Shown: piece after piece, positions 1 to 8,359 of the stretch
Layout of the letters: each line of letters starts with the position of its first letter
Numbering within the stretch: the stretch's first letter is position 1
NCBI GenBank assembly: GCA_004151065.3
Contig: NWUY0300075541.1
Coordinates: 4,723 to 14,780 of the forward strand
DNA length: 10,058 bases
Source of the DNA: Larix sibirica
Taxonomy: Eukaryota; Streptophyta; Pinopsida; Pinales; Pinaceae
Reading direction: 5' to 3'
Notes under the pieces: generated by a model
The model's input: only the letters and a program-made list of their open reading frames with translations
The model's database searches: none
Told to the model about the DNA's origin: nothing
Program-made: the position numbers and the translations under genes

Positions 1-295
1 ACATTGTTTATGGTGGCTTGTAGATATGAATATTATAGAGTTTAAATGGATGAAATAAATATGATATTTAATGTTTGAAATCATGCTAATATCTTTCTCA
101 GATATGGTTGCATTTCATGCTTTCATTTACCTTGCATAACATGTGTGACGGGGAATGATCTACATTGTATTCTTCCATTTCAAATTAAAGAGGCTGAATG
201 TTTTATTTTATGGATTTTTGGCATGTTTATGTAGCCTTAGTTATCCTTATTCCACTTTTAATTACCCTTATTCATCCTTCCTCTTGGGTTCCTAG
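1..295. other. AT-rich sequence, no gene seen
   Basis: This stretch has no open frame of note and no motif I recognise on either strand. It is AT-rich and ends in a pyrimidine-rich run followed by CCTAG just before the first LINE-like coding sequence. It may be flanking DNA into which a 5'-truncated LINE inserted, or an unrecognisable part of the element. I cannot tell which. Confidence 0.5.
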
Positions 296-810
296 GTGTC
301 CTTGGGCTTGGTTAGGGGCTGCAGACATCACATTCTTGTAGCTAATCTGGAAGATCAACAAAATCAAGTCTCCTTGGACGACTTTATGACCATCAACAAA
401 ATATCCAAAGGAGCAAAAAAAACCTTGAAGCAAAACAAGCCAAAACAATGGAGACATCAAACAAATTTGCAGTATTGGAAGATACAGAGATGGAACCAAA
501 TGACAATACAAACCAAGAGCATGATTCAATCAATTTGGATTAGGAAAACAAGGAGTTGGACCAATAAAAAAGAAGAAGGTTGGACCCAACAAATGATCAC
601 ACTATGACCATTGGAGAGGTCTAATAATCTGTAGATGAAGAAAGTGAGCCTAACAATGACGGCCATAAACTTCAACAAATAATAGAGGAAAGCAATAAAG
701 GGGACTTGCATGCCATTTCACACAAATAGCTAGGGCTCATCCATTGAGCACTAAAGGAGGAAAAAGTCAAAGAGGAATTCATCAAGGGAGGGGTTCTACA
801 AAACAGCTAG
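296..810 (+). pseudogene. LINE ORF1 C-terminal remnant
   Basis: In plant L1 elements ORF1 encodes a nucleic-acid-binding protein; the segment just before ORF2 is usually polar and poorly conserved. The remnant starts in the frame of position 296 (LDDFMTINKISKGAKKTLKQ) and switches near 445 to the frame of position 448. There it reads METSNKFAVLEDTE, a type of segment I associate with the end of plant L1 ORF1. It continues with acidic and Lys-rich sequence to a stop at 808-810. Stops lie at 541 and 565 and further on in that frame. No zinc knuckle or RNA-binding motif is visible, so most of ORF1 is absent. The assignment rests on position ahead of the endonuclease, composition and the NKFAVLED-like motif; it is weaker than the ORF2 call. 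Confidence 0.55.
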
Positions 811-992
811 CTGGGCATTTATACCTCCCAATATCCGTGTGTTACAATGGGAAACAAAGAAAGAGCCAAAAAGAGGAAGAAAGATAAACCGACAAAAGCT
901 TGTTGAGCTAGGAGAACATCTAATCACTTTTGGTAATCATCGATCTCTTTCTAATTGGATCCGATCTCTACCCGTCCCCCATTAGTTTTTTA
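811..992 (+). other. Spacer between LINE ORF1 and ORF2
   Basis: This is short sequence between the ORF1-like stop at 808-810 and the ORF2 start codon at 993. I see no motif in it. Its place matches the inter-ORF spacer of L1 elements. Confidence 0.4.
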
Positions 993-1769
993 ATGCGTAT
1001 CATATGTTGGAATATTAGAGGTCTCTACGGGAAGAGTAAAATATGCACTCTTTGATCCAAGATCAATCAGGAAACACCCATGATAGTATTGCTTCAAGAA
1101 ACAAAGTGCTTCTATGAAGCCCTTCATTCTTTCTCCAACTTATGTTGGAAATGATGCCATGCGTTGGCCTTGGATTCCAACACTACCATAATGGCAGGGG
1201 GTTTATCCATTTTGTGGGATCTTGAGCTCATCGATCTCTCCAACTTCTTTGCCACTTCTTTTTCTTTTTTTGCATTGATTTAGATTTCCATGGAACAATT
1301 ACAAATGTCTATGGCCCCAAATCCCCCCCATGCAAGCTCACTTTCCTTGAAACCTTTCCCACCATCCAAGAGTTATCTTAAAATCATTATTGGATCTTAG
1401 GAGGCAATTTCAATATGATCACCTATCCTCTAGAAACAAATGGAGGCTTAAACCATATTGATGTGATGAGTAAGGCCTTTGGTCCTATAATTACTTCTTT
1501 GGGCCTCATAGATATCGTCCCTAAGAATGGAAGTCATACTTGGAACAAAAGAAGTGGAGGAGATTATCAAATGCATCGTTAATAGATAGATTCCTATTCT
1601 TTTTAGCCTTAGTCAGATCTGGAATGGTCCTATACTCTCTTATTCTTCCAATATCTGGGTCATACCATTGGCCTATTAGCCTCGATCTAAAGGCCTTGGA
1701 AAGCTCCTGTAATCGTCCTTTCAAATTTGAATTTTTTTCGATAGAGCGTCCTGAATTCATCGAGACCTC
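993..1769 (+). pseudogene. LINE ORF2 APE-like endonuclease domain (inactivated)
   Basis: In an intact L1 this domain nicks target DNA to prime reverse transcription. The ATG at 993 opens the classical ORF2 N-terminus MRIICWNIRGLYGKSK. A stop follows at 1053. LLQETK lies at 1089-1106, with the metal-binding Glu codon at 1098. The frame changes near 1265-1276, then FHGTITNVYGP follows with Tyr at 1310. WILGGNFN has GGNFN at 1400-1414, where the family has GGDFN. After another shift near 1565 comes LIDRFL (Asp at 1585). SYHWPI at 1660-1677 has Tyr where the family has Asp, in SDH. Two catalytic-site Asp residues are therefore replaced. With stops such as those at 1053 and 1378-1380 and two shifts, no active nuclease is possible. 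Confidence 0.9.
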
Positions 1770-2310
1770 TCCCAATGGTGGATTGAAGCTCCAACTTATC
1801 CTAGATTCAAGATGTATCAAATACAACAAAGATTAAAATTTATTAAGAGAAAAATCAAAACCTAGAATAAAGAGGTCTTTGGTAATATATTTGAGGCTAG
1901 GAAGCATTTGGAATAATAAATGTCTGAACTTCAACAAGAAGCAATCTCTCATGGTTTCATGGATGAAATTCTCTAGAAGGAACAACATCTTCATGAAGCT
2001 ATCAATCAGTGCTATGATTAAGAAGAAACTATGTGGTGGAAAAATCAAGGATCCAACATCTTAAAGAAGGGGAAAGAAACTCAGTTCTTTCATGACTCAA
2101 TGATCCAGCACATGGCACATAACATAATCGATTTTCTCCAAACATACTAAGGCATCAAAAAATACAAACAAACATAAATAGAAGAACAATTGGTCTATTT
2201 ATATTCTGATCTAATCTTTGAAGATAATACAAACCGAAACCCAACAATGGAAAAATTTCTCCAACATATTCTAGCCTTGGTCTCAAAAGAACAAAATATG
2301 AGTCATGAGA
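1770..2310 (+). pseudogene. LINE ORF2 connector between endonuclease and RT
   Basis: After a frame change near 1765-1770 the ORF2 reading continues in the frame of 1770 with SQWWIEAPTYPRFKMYQ, then RLKFIKRKIKT, NKEVFGNIFEARKHLE, ELQQEAISHGF and ETQFFHDSMIQH. This Lys/Glu-rich, helix-like region with the NKEVFGNIF and TQFFH segments is typical of the stretch ahead of the RT in plant L1 ORF2. It is broken by several stops, including TAG within KIKT*NKEVF and tandem TAA at the end of the ARKHLE segment. Open frames elsewhere in this interval on either strand look like shadows. The frame changes again near 2295-2311, before the RT. Confidence 0.75.
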
Positions 2311-3089
2311 AAAATTACCCCTAAAATGGTCGAGCAAATGGTTATGAGTATGCCAGTAGGTAAATCCCTAGGCCTAGATGATTTCACAACTGACTTTTTC
2401 CATCATTGATGGAAGGTGGTATAGAAGGATGTGTGGGATGCGGTCGAAGAATCAAGGACCAGACTAAGTGTACTTACATCCCTCAACACTACCTTTCTCA
2501 CCCTCATCCCCAAGGAGGAGATTCCTACTCACCCTTGTAAATTCCTTCTCTTTTCCTTATATAATTTCGCTTACAAAATCAACACCAAAATCATTCCCAA
2601 CAAGATTAATCCTATCTTACCTCACTTAATCTTGAAGGAGCAATCTAGATATGTGGAAGGGTGACAAATCTTGGATGGTATCATCATGGATCATGAAACT
2701 ATACATACTCTCAAAACCACTAAGAAATATGGCATGCTCATCAAACTTGACCTCTCTAAATCATTTGACAATATTTCTTGGTGCTTCATCAGGAGAGCCC
2801 TCTTATATTTTGGTTTATCTATTGCTTGGGTTCAATGGATTCTTGCTCTTACCTCCTCTACCTTTTTTCCATTTTATATAATTGCTCCTCGTCACCCACC
2901 TTCTCCCCCACTAGAGGCATTCACCAAGGCAATCCCCTTTCCCCTTTCCTTTTTATCCTTATGGTGGAAGGATTAGGAAGTTATCTTCAAGAAGCAGGGA
3001 GGGGCAATCTTCTCTTTGGTATTCACCTTTCTAATGATGACAAAGCTACCTCTCATATTCAATTTGTATATGATACCTTGCTTATGGCC
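2311..3089 (+). pseudogene. LINE ORF2 reverse transcriptase domain (inactivated, truncated)
   Basis: The RT copies element RNA at the nicked target. The frame of 2311 reads KITPKMVEQMVMSMPVGKS, then FTTDFFHH, TFLTLIPKEE and INPILPHLILKEQSRYVEG. A TGA at 2662 interrupts it. The reading resumes with GMLIKLDLSKSFDNISW, in which the block-A catalytic Asp codon at 2749 is intact, and WVQWILALTSS. Near 2870 the frame changes to that of 2910 and gives TRGIHQGNPLSPFLF, with Asn where the family has Asp in QGDPLSP. QFVYDTLLM follows, with the catalytic box at 3063-3074 reading F-V-Tyr-Asp where the family has FxDD. The domain breaks off just beyond, so thumb and C-terminal region are missing. The Tyr substitution, shift and stops all argue that it is dead. 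Confidence 0.9.
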
Positions 3090-3961
3090 AAGGAATTAAT
3101 GCGAGAATCTAGGTTCTTGTTGGATTGGTTCATCAAGTCACTCCAACCCGCAATCGCAAAGTTTGTGGAAACCTCAATTCCCCAAAGTAAGGAAGAGGCC
3201 GTCCTAAAGGCCCAACATTTAGACCTTATATGTGCACAATCCAGTTATTTATACACCATCCTTCCTGATTCCCCTTGGCATCCATTTTCGGATAGTACAC
3301 TCGTGGGTTCGTCACATTCAATGGATGGAATTATTGGGTCCATTTACCATCAAGGAAAGGTTTCTCCTCCTCCTACTCCTGTTCCATTGAACATGGCACC
3401 ATAGTACCCAACCATCCCTCCTGTGTTGGAACCCCCTTCTCTTGTACCAAAACCTTAGTTTTTTCCACTACAATATGGACCTTACAGTTCTACCTATCCC
3501 AATGCAATCCAAGCATCAAAAGTACCTCTACCACAAATGGTGCAAGCCAATCCTATGTCCACATCATATGGAGCATAAAATGCATATATCCCACCTCTGG
3601 GGTATAACCCTTATTACCATTTCCCATGTCCTCTTGTTCCTACCCCCATGCCACACTTGGGGGTCAATTCAGTTTAAACTTCTTATGTTCAACAAGCTCA
3701 ACAATTTGAGCAATTGAACACCGCAAATCCCCCAAATCCTCAAAATCAAGGGAACAAGAAATGTAAGAAAAAACAAAACCAACAATAGGGGTAAGGGGGA
3801 AACCCCCCTCCCTAGTAGAACCAAAACTAGGGTAACCAAATTGAGGGTGCTAATAGCCCCCTCAGAAAGGGAAGAATGCTAACCTAAGGACCAATTATTC
3901 TTAATCCATTTCCGTATAATATGATAATTGCATTTAACATTTTCCTCTTATCCCTGACTGC
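3090..3961 (+). pseudogene. Ty3/gypsy gag remnant with Pro/Gln-rich tail
   Basis: Gag forms the virus-like particle that packages element RNA. The recognisable part starts near 3111 with RFLLDWFIKSLQPAIAKFVE, then EEAVLKAQHLDLICAQSSYL and LYTILPDSP. This is a capsid-type segment I associate with plant Ty3/gypsy gag. From 3351 it becomes Pro-rich (SPPPTPVPLNMAP) and then Gln-rich (VQQAQQFEQL, NPPNPQNQGNKK) with a Lys-rich stretch. The frame of 3090 stays in register to about 3885, with nine stops at 3402-3830, six TAG and three TAA. I see no intact CCHC zinc knuckle, though the decayed end near 3885-3930 is where one would be expected. The N-terminal gag and its start codon are lost at the LINE junction. 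Confidence 0.75.
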
Positions 3962-4527
3962 CAACAGTTAGTGGAAGCCAAGAAGAAGACAATAGTGAAT
4001 TCTCCTTATGAACCTAATGTTCCCCAACCCCAAATAGTTGTCTTGCAACAACCCTTTTCCAATCAAGGGGTTGTTACTCAGTAGCAGGATCCTTGCCCAT
4101 AGGAAATAGCTCCTTTCAAAACATCTACATGAACAAGACATATATCATCCTATAAACTCGACCCAAAGGTTATGGTATTCCTGAAAACCCCCAAGTGGAA
4201 TATGTAACTACCCCCATATTCCACGCCCAAGTGGTGAAAAAATCCCATGGATCCCAAAGGTACAACTTAGGATCACCCCTCATAACCCTCATATGAAATC
4301 TGCCCACAATTATAGTATTGTGGATGACTTGGCTCAATCCCCTGCTACTTTGTCCACGTTTTAGGTTCTACAGTCTTTGTCAACCCAATGGAAGGCGTTA
4401 ATCAATGCACTTGGTGCCATCGACCCTTTTGAATCAGGCCTGATGAACTTTGATCTCGATAAAGTTGAACTACTACTACCCTCGTCAGTCACATTCCAAG
4501 TCCTTGTTACGGTTTAAAAAATTATGA
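3962..4527 (+). pseudogene. Decayed gag-pol connecting region
   Basis: In the frame of 3962 the sequence reads QQLVEAKKKTIVNSPYEPNV, then QPQIVVLQQPF and NQGVVTQ, and further on KLDPKVMVFLKTPKWNM, broken by stops. Around 4310-4480 another frame gives NYSIVDDLAQSPATLSTF, STQWKALINALGAIDPFESG and FDLDKVELLLPSS. That looks like the segment just ahead of the retropepsin in this element type. No catalytic motif is expected here. Assignment is by position between gag and protease and by the surviving coding-like composition; I am moderately sure of it. Confidence 0.55.
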
Positions 4528-4860
4528 TTCATTGATGAAGGAACATCCACATGCGTCATGTCATCTAATGTCTCGAAATGATTAGGTTCACTTGAATTAG
4601 TCCCCTCATCTATTTCCTTCCACGCATATGATGTGAGACCATCACAACCCAGGGGCTTATATCAAAATGTCCCCATGAGCTTGGGGGAAAAATCGTAATG
4701 ATCAATATCGAAGTAGTCGATGCACAACTCGACTACAATATCCTATTGGGTTGTAGTTATATGTACACCATGAAGGTGGTTGCCTCTTTGGTTTTCTACA
4801 TCATTATGTTTACCTTTAATGGGAAGATCATCACCCTCGACCAACTCAATTACTATGATC
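4528..4860 (+). pseudogene. Ty3/gypsy aspartic protease (retropepsin) remnant
   Basis: The retropepsin cuts the Gag-Pol polyprotein. The segment starting at 4528 reads FIDEGTSTCVMSS, in which Asp (codon 4534) followed by EGTS sits at the place of the D-[ST]-G-[AS] active site. FHAYDVRPSQPRGLYQNVP follows. One base appears lost near 4683, moving the reading to the frame of 4698: INIEVVDAQLDYNILLGCSY. The DYNILLG motif is the conserved hydrophobic-Leu-Gly segment near the end of plant retropepsins. FTFNGKIITLDQLNYYDL closes the domain. A TGA at 4579 and the shift inactivate it. The Glu after the catalytic Asp, in place of Ser or Thr, could be a lineage trait or decay. Confidence 0.75.
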
Positions 4861-6789
4861 TCCATACCAACAACAACCCTAATAACATGCTACCCACTAT
4901 CTCCAGAACCAGCCAACCCCCTTACGTTGATATATTCCCAAGAATGTACAAGGACTTAAACTTGATAGGTGTATATTCAGGTCTACCTCCTAAAGTCCCT
5001 GCATCGACCAATGGCCTTATGTGCAGCATTTTCACCTGTGAAAATGGTGCCACCACCCCCTCGACATCATCATAATCAACACCTTCAATGAGTCATGGTG
5101 TAGAAGAGACATTGAGTCCCTCAGTACCTCCAATATTCCAAATACCATTCTTGTACCCTCCCATGGGATTGCAAGGGATGTCAGTTATGGCTTAGCTAGG
5201 TTTACCTAGGATCACTTTGGGTATACTTGTGTGTTACCTTACTCCAACTTACCCAGAAATGGCCTCCAAACTTGTGGCCCACTATTATTTTGTCCCTGTC
5301 TCGACTGTAACACCATCTAGGCCAGTTACGCCATCTGTACCCAACGTTGAGCCTATGACACCTGTGACGAAACCACCGTTCGATGCCACTAAACCCACCA
5401 GCAGGGGAAATAAACAACCTAAGTTGAAATCCCTCATCATTAAAAACCATCTTCCCAAATCATCATTGTCGGTCTTGAAGCCTAAATAAGGGGGCATAAC
5501 CCGATGATGGTTATAGCCCCAGTAATGACCACCACTAATCCTGCTATAAGGGTCACTCCACCATGTTCCCTATGCAGGTAACAAGGCCATGCGAACAACC
5601 TATTCCCCACATTTTAATAGCTCAATAATCTTCTTAATACCCCTGTGAGTGTGATGCATGCAACACATACGATAGCAGGGTGTACATCCACAACCTTGTC
5701 TTCACCCACTACGACTCCTAAATCCAAATAGTTGCATACCAATCACACATGTTTGATTTGTTCTCAGTTTGGGAATTACACGGACCATTTCCTTTACCTC
5801 CCTTAATTTCAAGATGCTTTGGAGACCATTATCCTCACCAACCCTTTGGTTCATATTTCTTCACCTCAACCCCAAGAAATGACTTTCGTAAATGTTGTCA
5901 CAACAAGGATGTCCATTCCCATAGTGATTTCCTTAGAAACACTTCAACTAGAAGAATCACTCCTGGCACTCCCCGATTATCAATTTTTCCCTTAGCATCC
6001 GCAAATTCCATCTATTGTTCTCAATCAAGCCTACGCCACTTAATCATGTAGATCGTGCAGGTTAATGACTCACTACTCCTTCCAATGTCCTTCGTTGGTT
6101 GCATTACACACCCTTTGTGCAACACAAAAATTCATAGCTGATAAACTTACACCTTTGGGAACAACCCTTTCTACAGTGTTTGAAGAACAAAACAATTGTA
6201 TTGATGACATTGATGAGGTAGACATCCCAATGGTCTCTCTTCACTTTAGCAGTGATGACCCTCCATCACTAGTTGCCGAGAAGGAATTTGACCCTCTGGT
6301 CTTCCCACAAGAAGATATTCGTCCTCCTCCCAAAATTTCCTTTCGCTACGTGGATATCCTCCATATTGAAACGATACCCCTTCCACCAAGTGATCGATCT
6401 TCCTACGTTGACCCCACCCGACTAAGAGATCCCATAACTTCTACCAACAATGTTGGTCCACTCCTATCGACTATGAGAATTCCTTCTCTTCTGATGAATA
6501 CATGTTAGAGGAATATTTCTTCTCGACTGATGAAGAAATAATAGAATCCATTCCTTCAGATGAACCCACTTGCTATGACCTCCATCATAGGTCACCTTTT
6601 TTCCCTACCCATGGCCCACCAATCACTTCGGTGGCCCAACAATACACCATTGCATCAAAATACTTTCTACCTCCTAGTCATATCAATTAGTTCAAAAACT
6701 CCATCCCAGCCCCTAATGCCTTTGAAGATGGAAATATAGCCAATATTTATCCCACAACTCAAGTTGATATTTCCATCAAACCAGGAGTC
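4861..6789 (+). pseudogene. Long Pro-rich linker between protease and RT of gypsy pol
   Basis: This is about 1.9 kb of decayed coding sequence with no enzyme motif. The frame of 4698 runs on to about 5487 with few stops (5073, 5193) and is rich in Pro, Ser and Thr: SGLPPKVPASTNG, VETLSPSVPP-like segments, and STVTPSRPVTPSVPNVEPM. Between about 5500 and 6060 it is heavily broken; fragments such as QEMTFVNVVTTRMSIPIVIS survive in the frame of 5879. From 6065 a 147-codon open stretch gives LVALHTLCATQKFIADKLTP and an acidic IDDIDEVDIPMVSLHFSSDD. A shift near 6480 leads to SDEYMLEEYFFSTDEEII and then FEDGNIANIYPTTQVDISIK, just ahead of the RT. Such linkers are known in Tat-like elements and their role is unclear. 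Confidence 0.6.
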
Positions 6790-7490
6790 ATCAAAAACAT
6801 CTCAATTGGTGCATCATTCTCACCACAAGAAGTCATAGACTTTACCTCTTTCTTTAGAGAATTTTGATACGTCTTCGCCTAGTAATATGAAGAAATGCCT
6901 AGCTTATACCCTTCAATTGTCGAGCACCATATTGAAACTTGGCTATATGCAACCCTGTTGAGACATAAACAATGACTCGTCCATCCCTCTAAGGCCCCAA
7001 CTATCAAGGTTGATATTGAAATACTCCTTTAGGATGGATTTACTTTTCCCATTGCTTATACGTTATGGGTCTCCAACACTGTCCTAGTAAACAAGAAGAA
7101 AGGCACCATTCGAGTTTGTATAGATTTCCACAATCTCATTCTAGCATGCCCCAAAGCCAACTACCCCACCCTTTTTATCGACGAGATTGCAGATTCTTTT
7201 CTGGGTAGTGAAATTTTATCCTTCATGGATGGATTTTCCAGTTACAACCAAATATGGATCCGCCCCCAAGATCAGTACAAAATGACATTTACAACACCTT
7301 GTAGAACCTTTGCTTATAGGGTTATGCCTTTCGGGGCTAAAGAATGATGGAGCCACATTCCAAAGAGCCATGGCCTACGTTTTCAGTGATCTGGACCATA
7401 TCATCCTCGCCTTCCTCGATGACCCGATGACCAAATCTAAAACATGGTGTGATCACCTCCGTGACCTATGCACCATATTCACGTGATGTT
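6790..7490 (+). pseudogene. Ty3/gypsy reverse transcriptase remnant
   Basis: The RT makes element cDNA inside the particle. In the frame of 6502 come FSPQEVIDFTSFFREF, stops near 6868 and 6882, then DGFTFPIAYTLWVSNTVLV and KKGTIRVCIDF. NLILACPKANYP and SFMDGFSSYNQIWI follow, with the first catalytic Asp at 7228-7230, and then FAYRVMPFG. A frame change near 7340-7350 follows. The reading continues in the frame of 7352 with ATFQRAMAYVFSDLDHIIL, and FLDD at 7412-7423 keeps both Asp residues. Stops follow at about 7484 and 7511 in the connection after the palm. The catalytic triad residues can be read, but the shift and stops prevent a full-length protein. Confidence 0.88.
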
Positions 7491-8359
7491 GTAAATACAA
7501 TATATGATTGAATCCCCTAAAATGTTTGTTTTGTGTCAGCACAGGCCAGTTATTTGGATTCATCCTTTAAAAAAAAAGGATCACCATAGACCCATCCAAA
7601 TTCCAAACCATCCTTGACTTACCTCCCATGTGAACATGAAACCAATTGCAAAACATTAAGGGGAAGGGCAATTTTCTCCATCACTTTGTTCCTGATTATG
7701 CCACTCAAGCACATGATTTTCGACATTTGATTCACAAAGACATCCCATTTCATTGGGATGACCAAGCCCAAAGCTCTTTCGATGCACTGAATCAAGAATT
7801 GGCTGCCACACCCCTCATCTCTCCACTAGACTTTGACAATGATTTTATCCTATATTTATCGATGTCATCTTTCGTTGTCGCAAGCATCTTGGTCCAACAG
7901 GATGAAAGTCACAATGAACACACCATTTACTACATCGGAAAAAAGTTGGCTAGACCAACACTCAACTACACTCATGACGAGAAACTTGCACTACTCATGA
8001 TCCTCTCAGTACAAAAATTGCACCATTACATCTTACTATGCAAAACAACGGTGATCGAAGACTCTAATACAATGCAATACATACTCAGTCACTGGCTCAT
8101 TGATGGTAAATTTGTACATTTGATCGTTATTCTCCAAGAATTCGACCTCGAGTTTGTGATCCCTAAAAGAAAAAAATCCTTGGCCCTTACTGAGATCATC
8201 ACCGACCTCCCATCCACTGCCCCAAGAGAACCTGTGAATGACCAATTACCCGATGAACATCTTTTCCTCATCGCCAATGATGATCCATGGTACGACGATA
8301 TACTAACATATCTTCAAAGTCAAAAAATTTCCCCTCCCTTGTCTCTTGATGATCGTTGA
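7491..8359 (+). pseudogene. Ty3/gypsy RT connection and RNase H remnant
   Basis: RNase H removes RNA from the RNA:DNA hybrid. The frame of 7352 continues with LNPLKCLFCVSTGQLFGFIL and ITIDPSKFQTILDLPP, then an open run of 237 codons from 7646 to the TGA at 8357. It reads IKGKGNFLHHFVPDYATQAH, FHWDDQAQSSFDALNQELA, ILYLSMSSFVVASILVQQ and YYIGKKLARPTLNYTHDEK. LHHYILLCKTTVIEDSNTMQ and ILQEFDLEFV follow. Glu in DEK (7979) and Asp in EDSN (8060) match RNase H active-site positions. The first Asp, usual in LYxDAS, is Ser at 7859. That could be lineage divergence, since several plant Ty3 groups have altered RNase H sites, or loss. The tail, DDPWYDDILTYLQSQKISPP, leads into integrase. Confidence 0.85.

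Larger units (their letters stand above)
296..3089 (+). mobile_element. Degenerate L1-like LINE retrotransposon (5'- and 3'-truncated)
   Basis: Plant L1-type non-LTR elements encode a nucleic-acid-binding ORF1 and an ORF2 with an N-terminal APE-like endonuclease followed by reverse transcriptase; they move by target-primed reverse transcription. Here the order ORF1 tail, endonuclease and RT is preserved on the + strand. Landmarks are the N-terminal MRIICWNIRG, then LLQETK, TNVYGP, WILGGNFN, SYHWPI, LDLSKSFDNISW, RGIHQGNPLSPFLF and QFVYDTLLM. The frame changes at about 1265-1276, 1560-1573, 1765-1770, 2295-2311 and 2870, and there are many in-frame stops. The 5' part of ORF1 is missing or unrecognisable. 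At the 3' side the RT breaks off after its catalytic box; there is no thumb, 3' UTR or poly-A. No target-site duplication could be identified. Confidence 0.9.

Noticed and set aside
272-607. Possible host gene exon or conserved small protein near the start
   Set aside because: The + strand frame leads into LINE ORF1-like sequence and the minus-strand frame has no supporting motif.
1521-1829. Minus-strand open frame of 102 codons
   Set aside because: It is antisense to the LINE endonuclease segment with LIDRFL and SYHWPI.
1879-2064. Short + strand open frame in the LINE
   Set aside because: The LINE connector (NKEVFGNIFEARKHLE, ETQFFHDSMIQH) reads in the frame of 1770, not in this one.
2651-2881. 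Open frame of 76 codons overlapping the LINE RT
   Set aside because: The frame giving LDLSKSFDNISW is the genuine RT frame.
3442-3717. Open frame of 91 codons on the + strand
   Set aside because: It is out of register with gag, whose Pro/Gln-rich reading in the frame of 3090 continues through this interval with only Gln-to-stop changes.
5749-6051. Open frame of 100 codons on the + strand
   Set aside because: The coding-like pol linker fragment here (EMTFVNVVTTR) lies in another frame, so this is a shadow.
7569-7580. A-rich run as a LINE poly-A tail
   Set aside because: It lies inside the gypsy RT connection, in register with the flanking pol coding, and has no LINE sequence before it.
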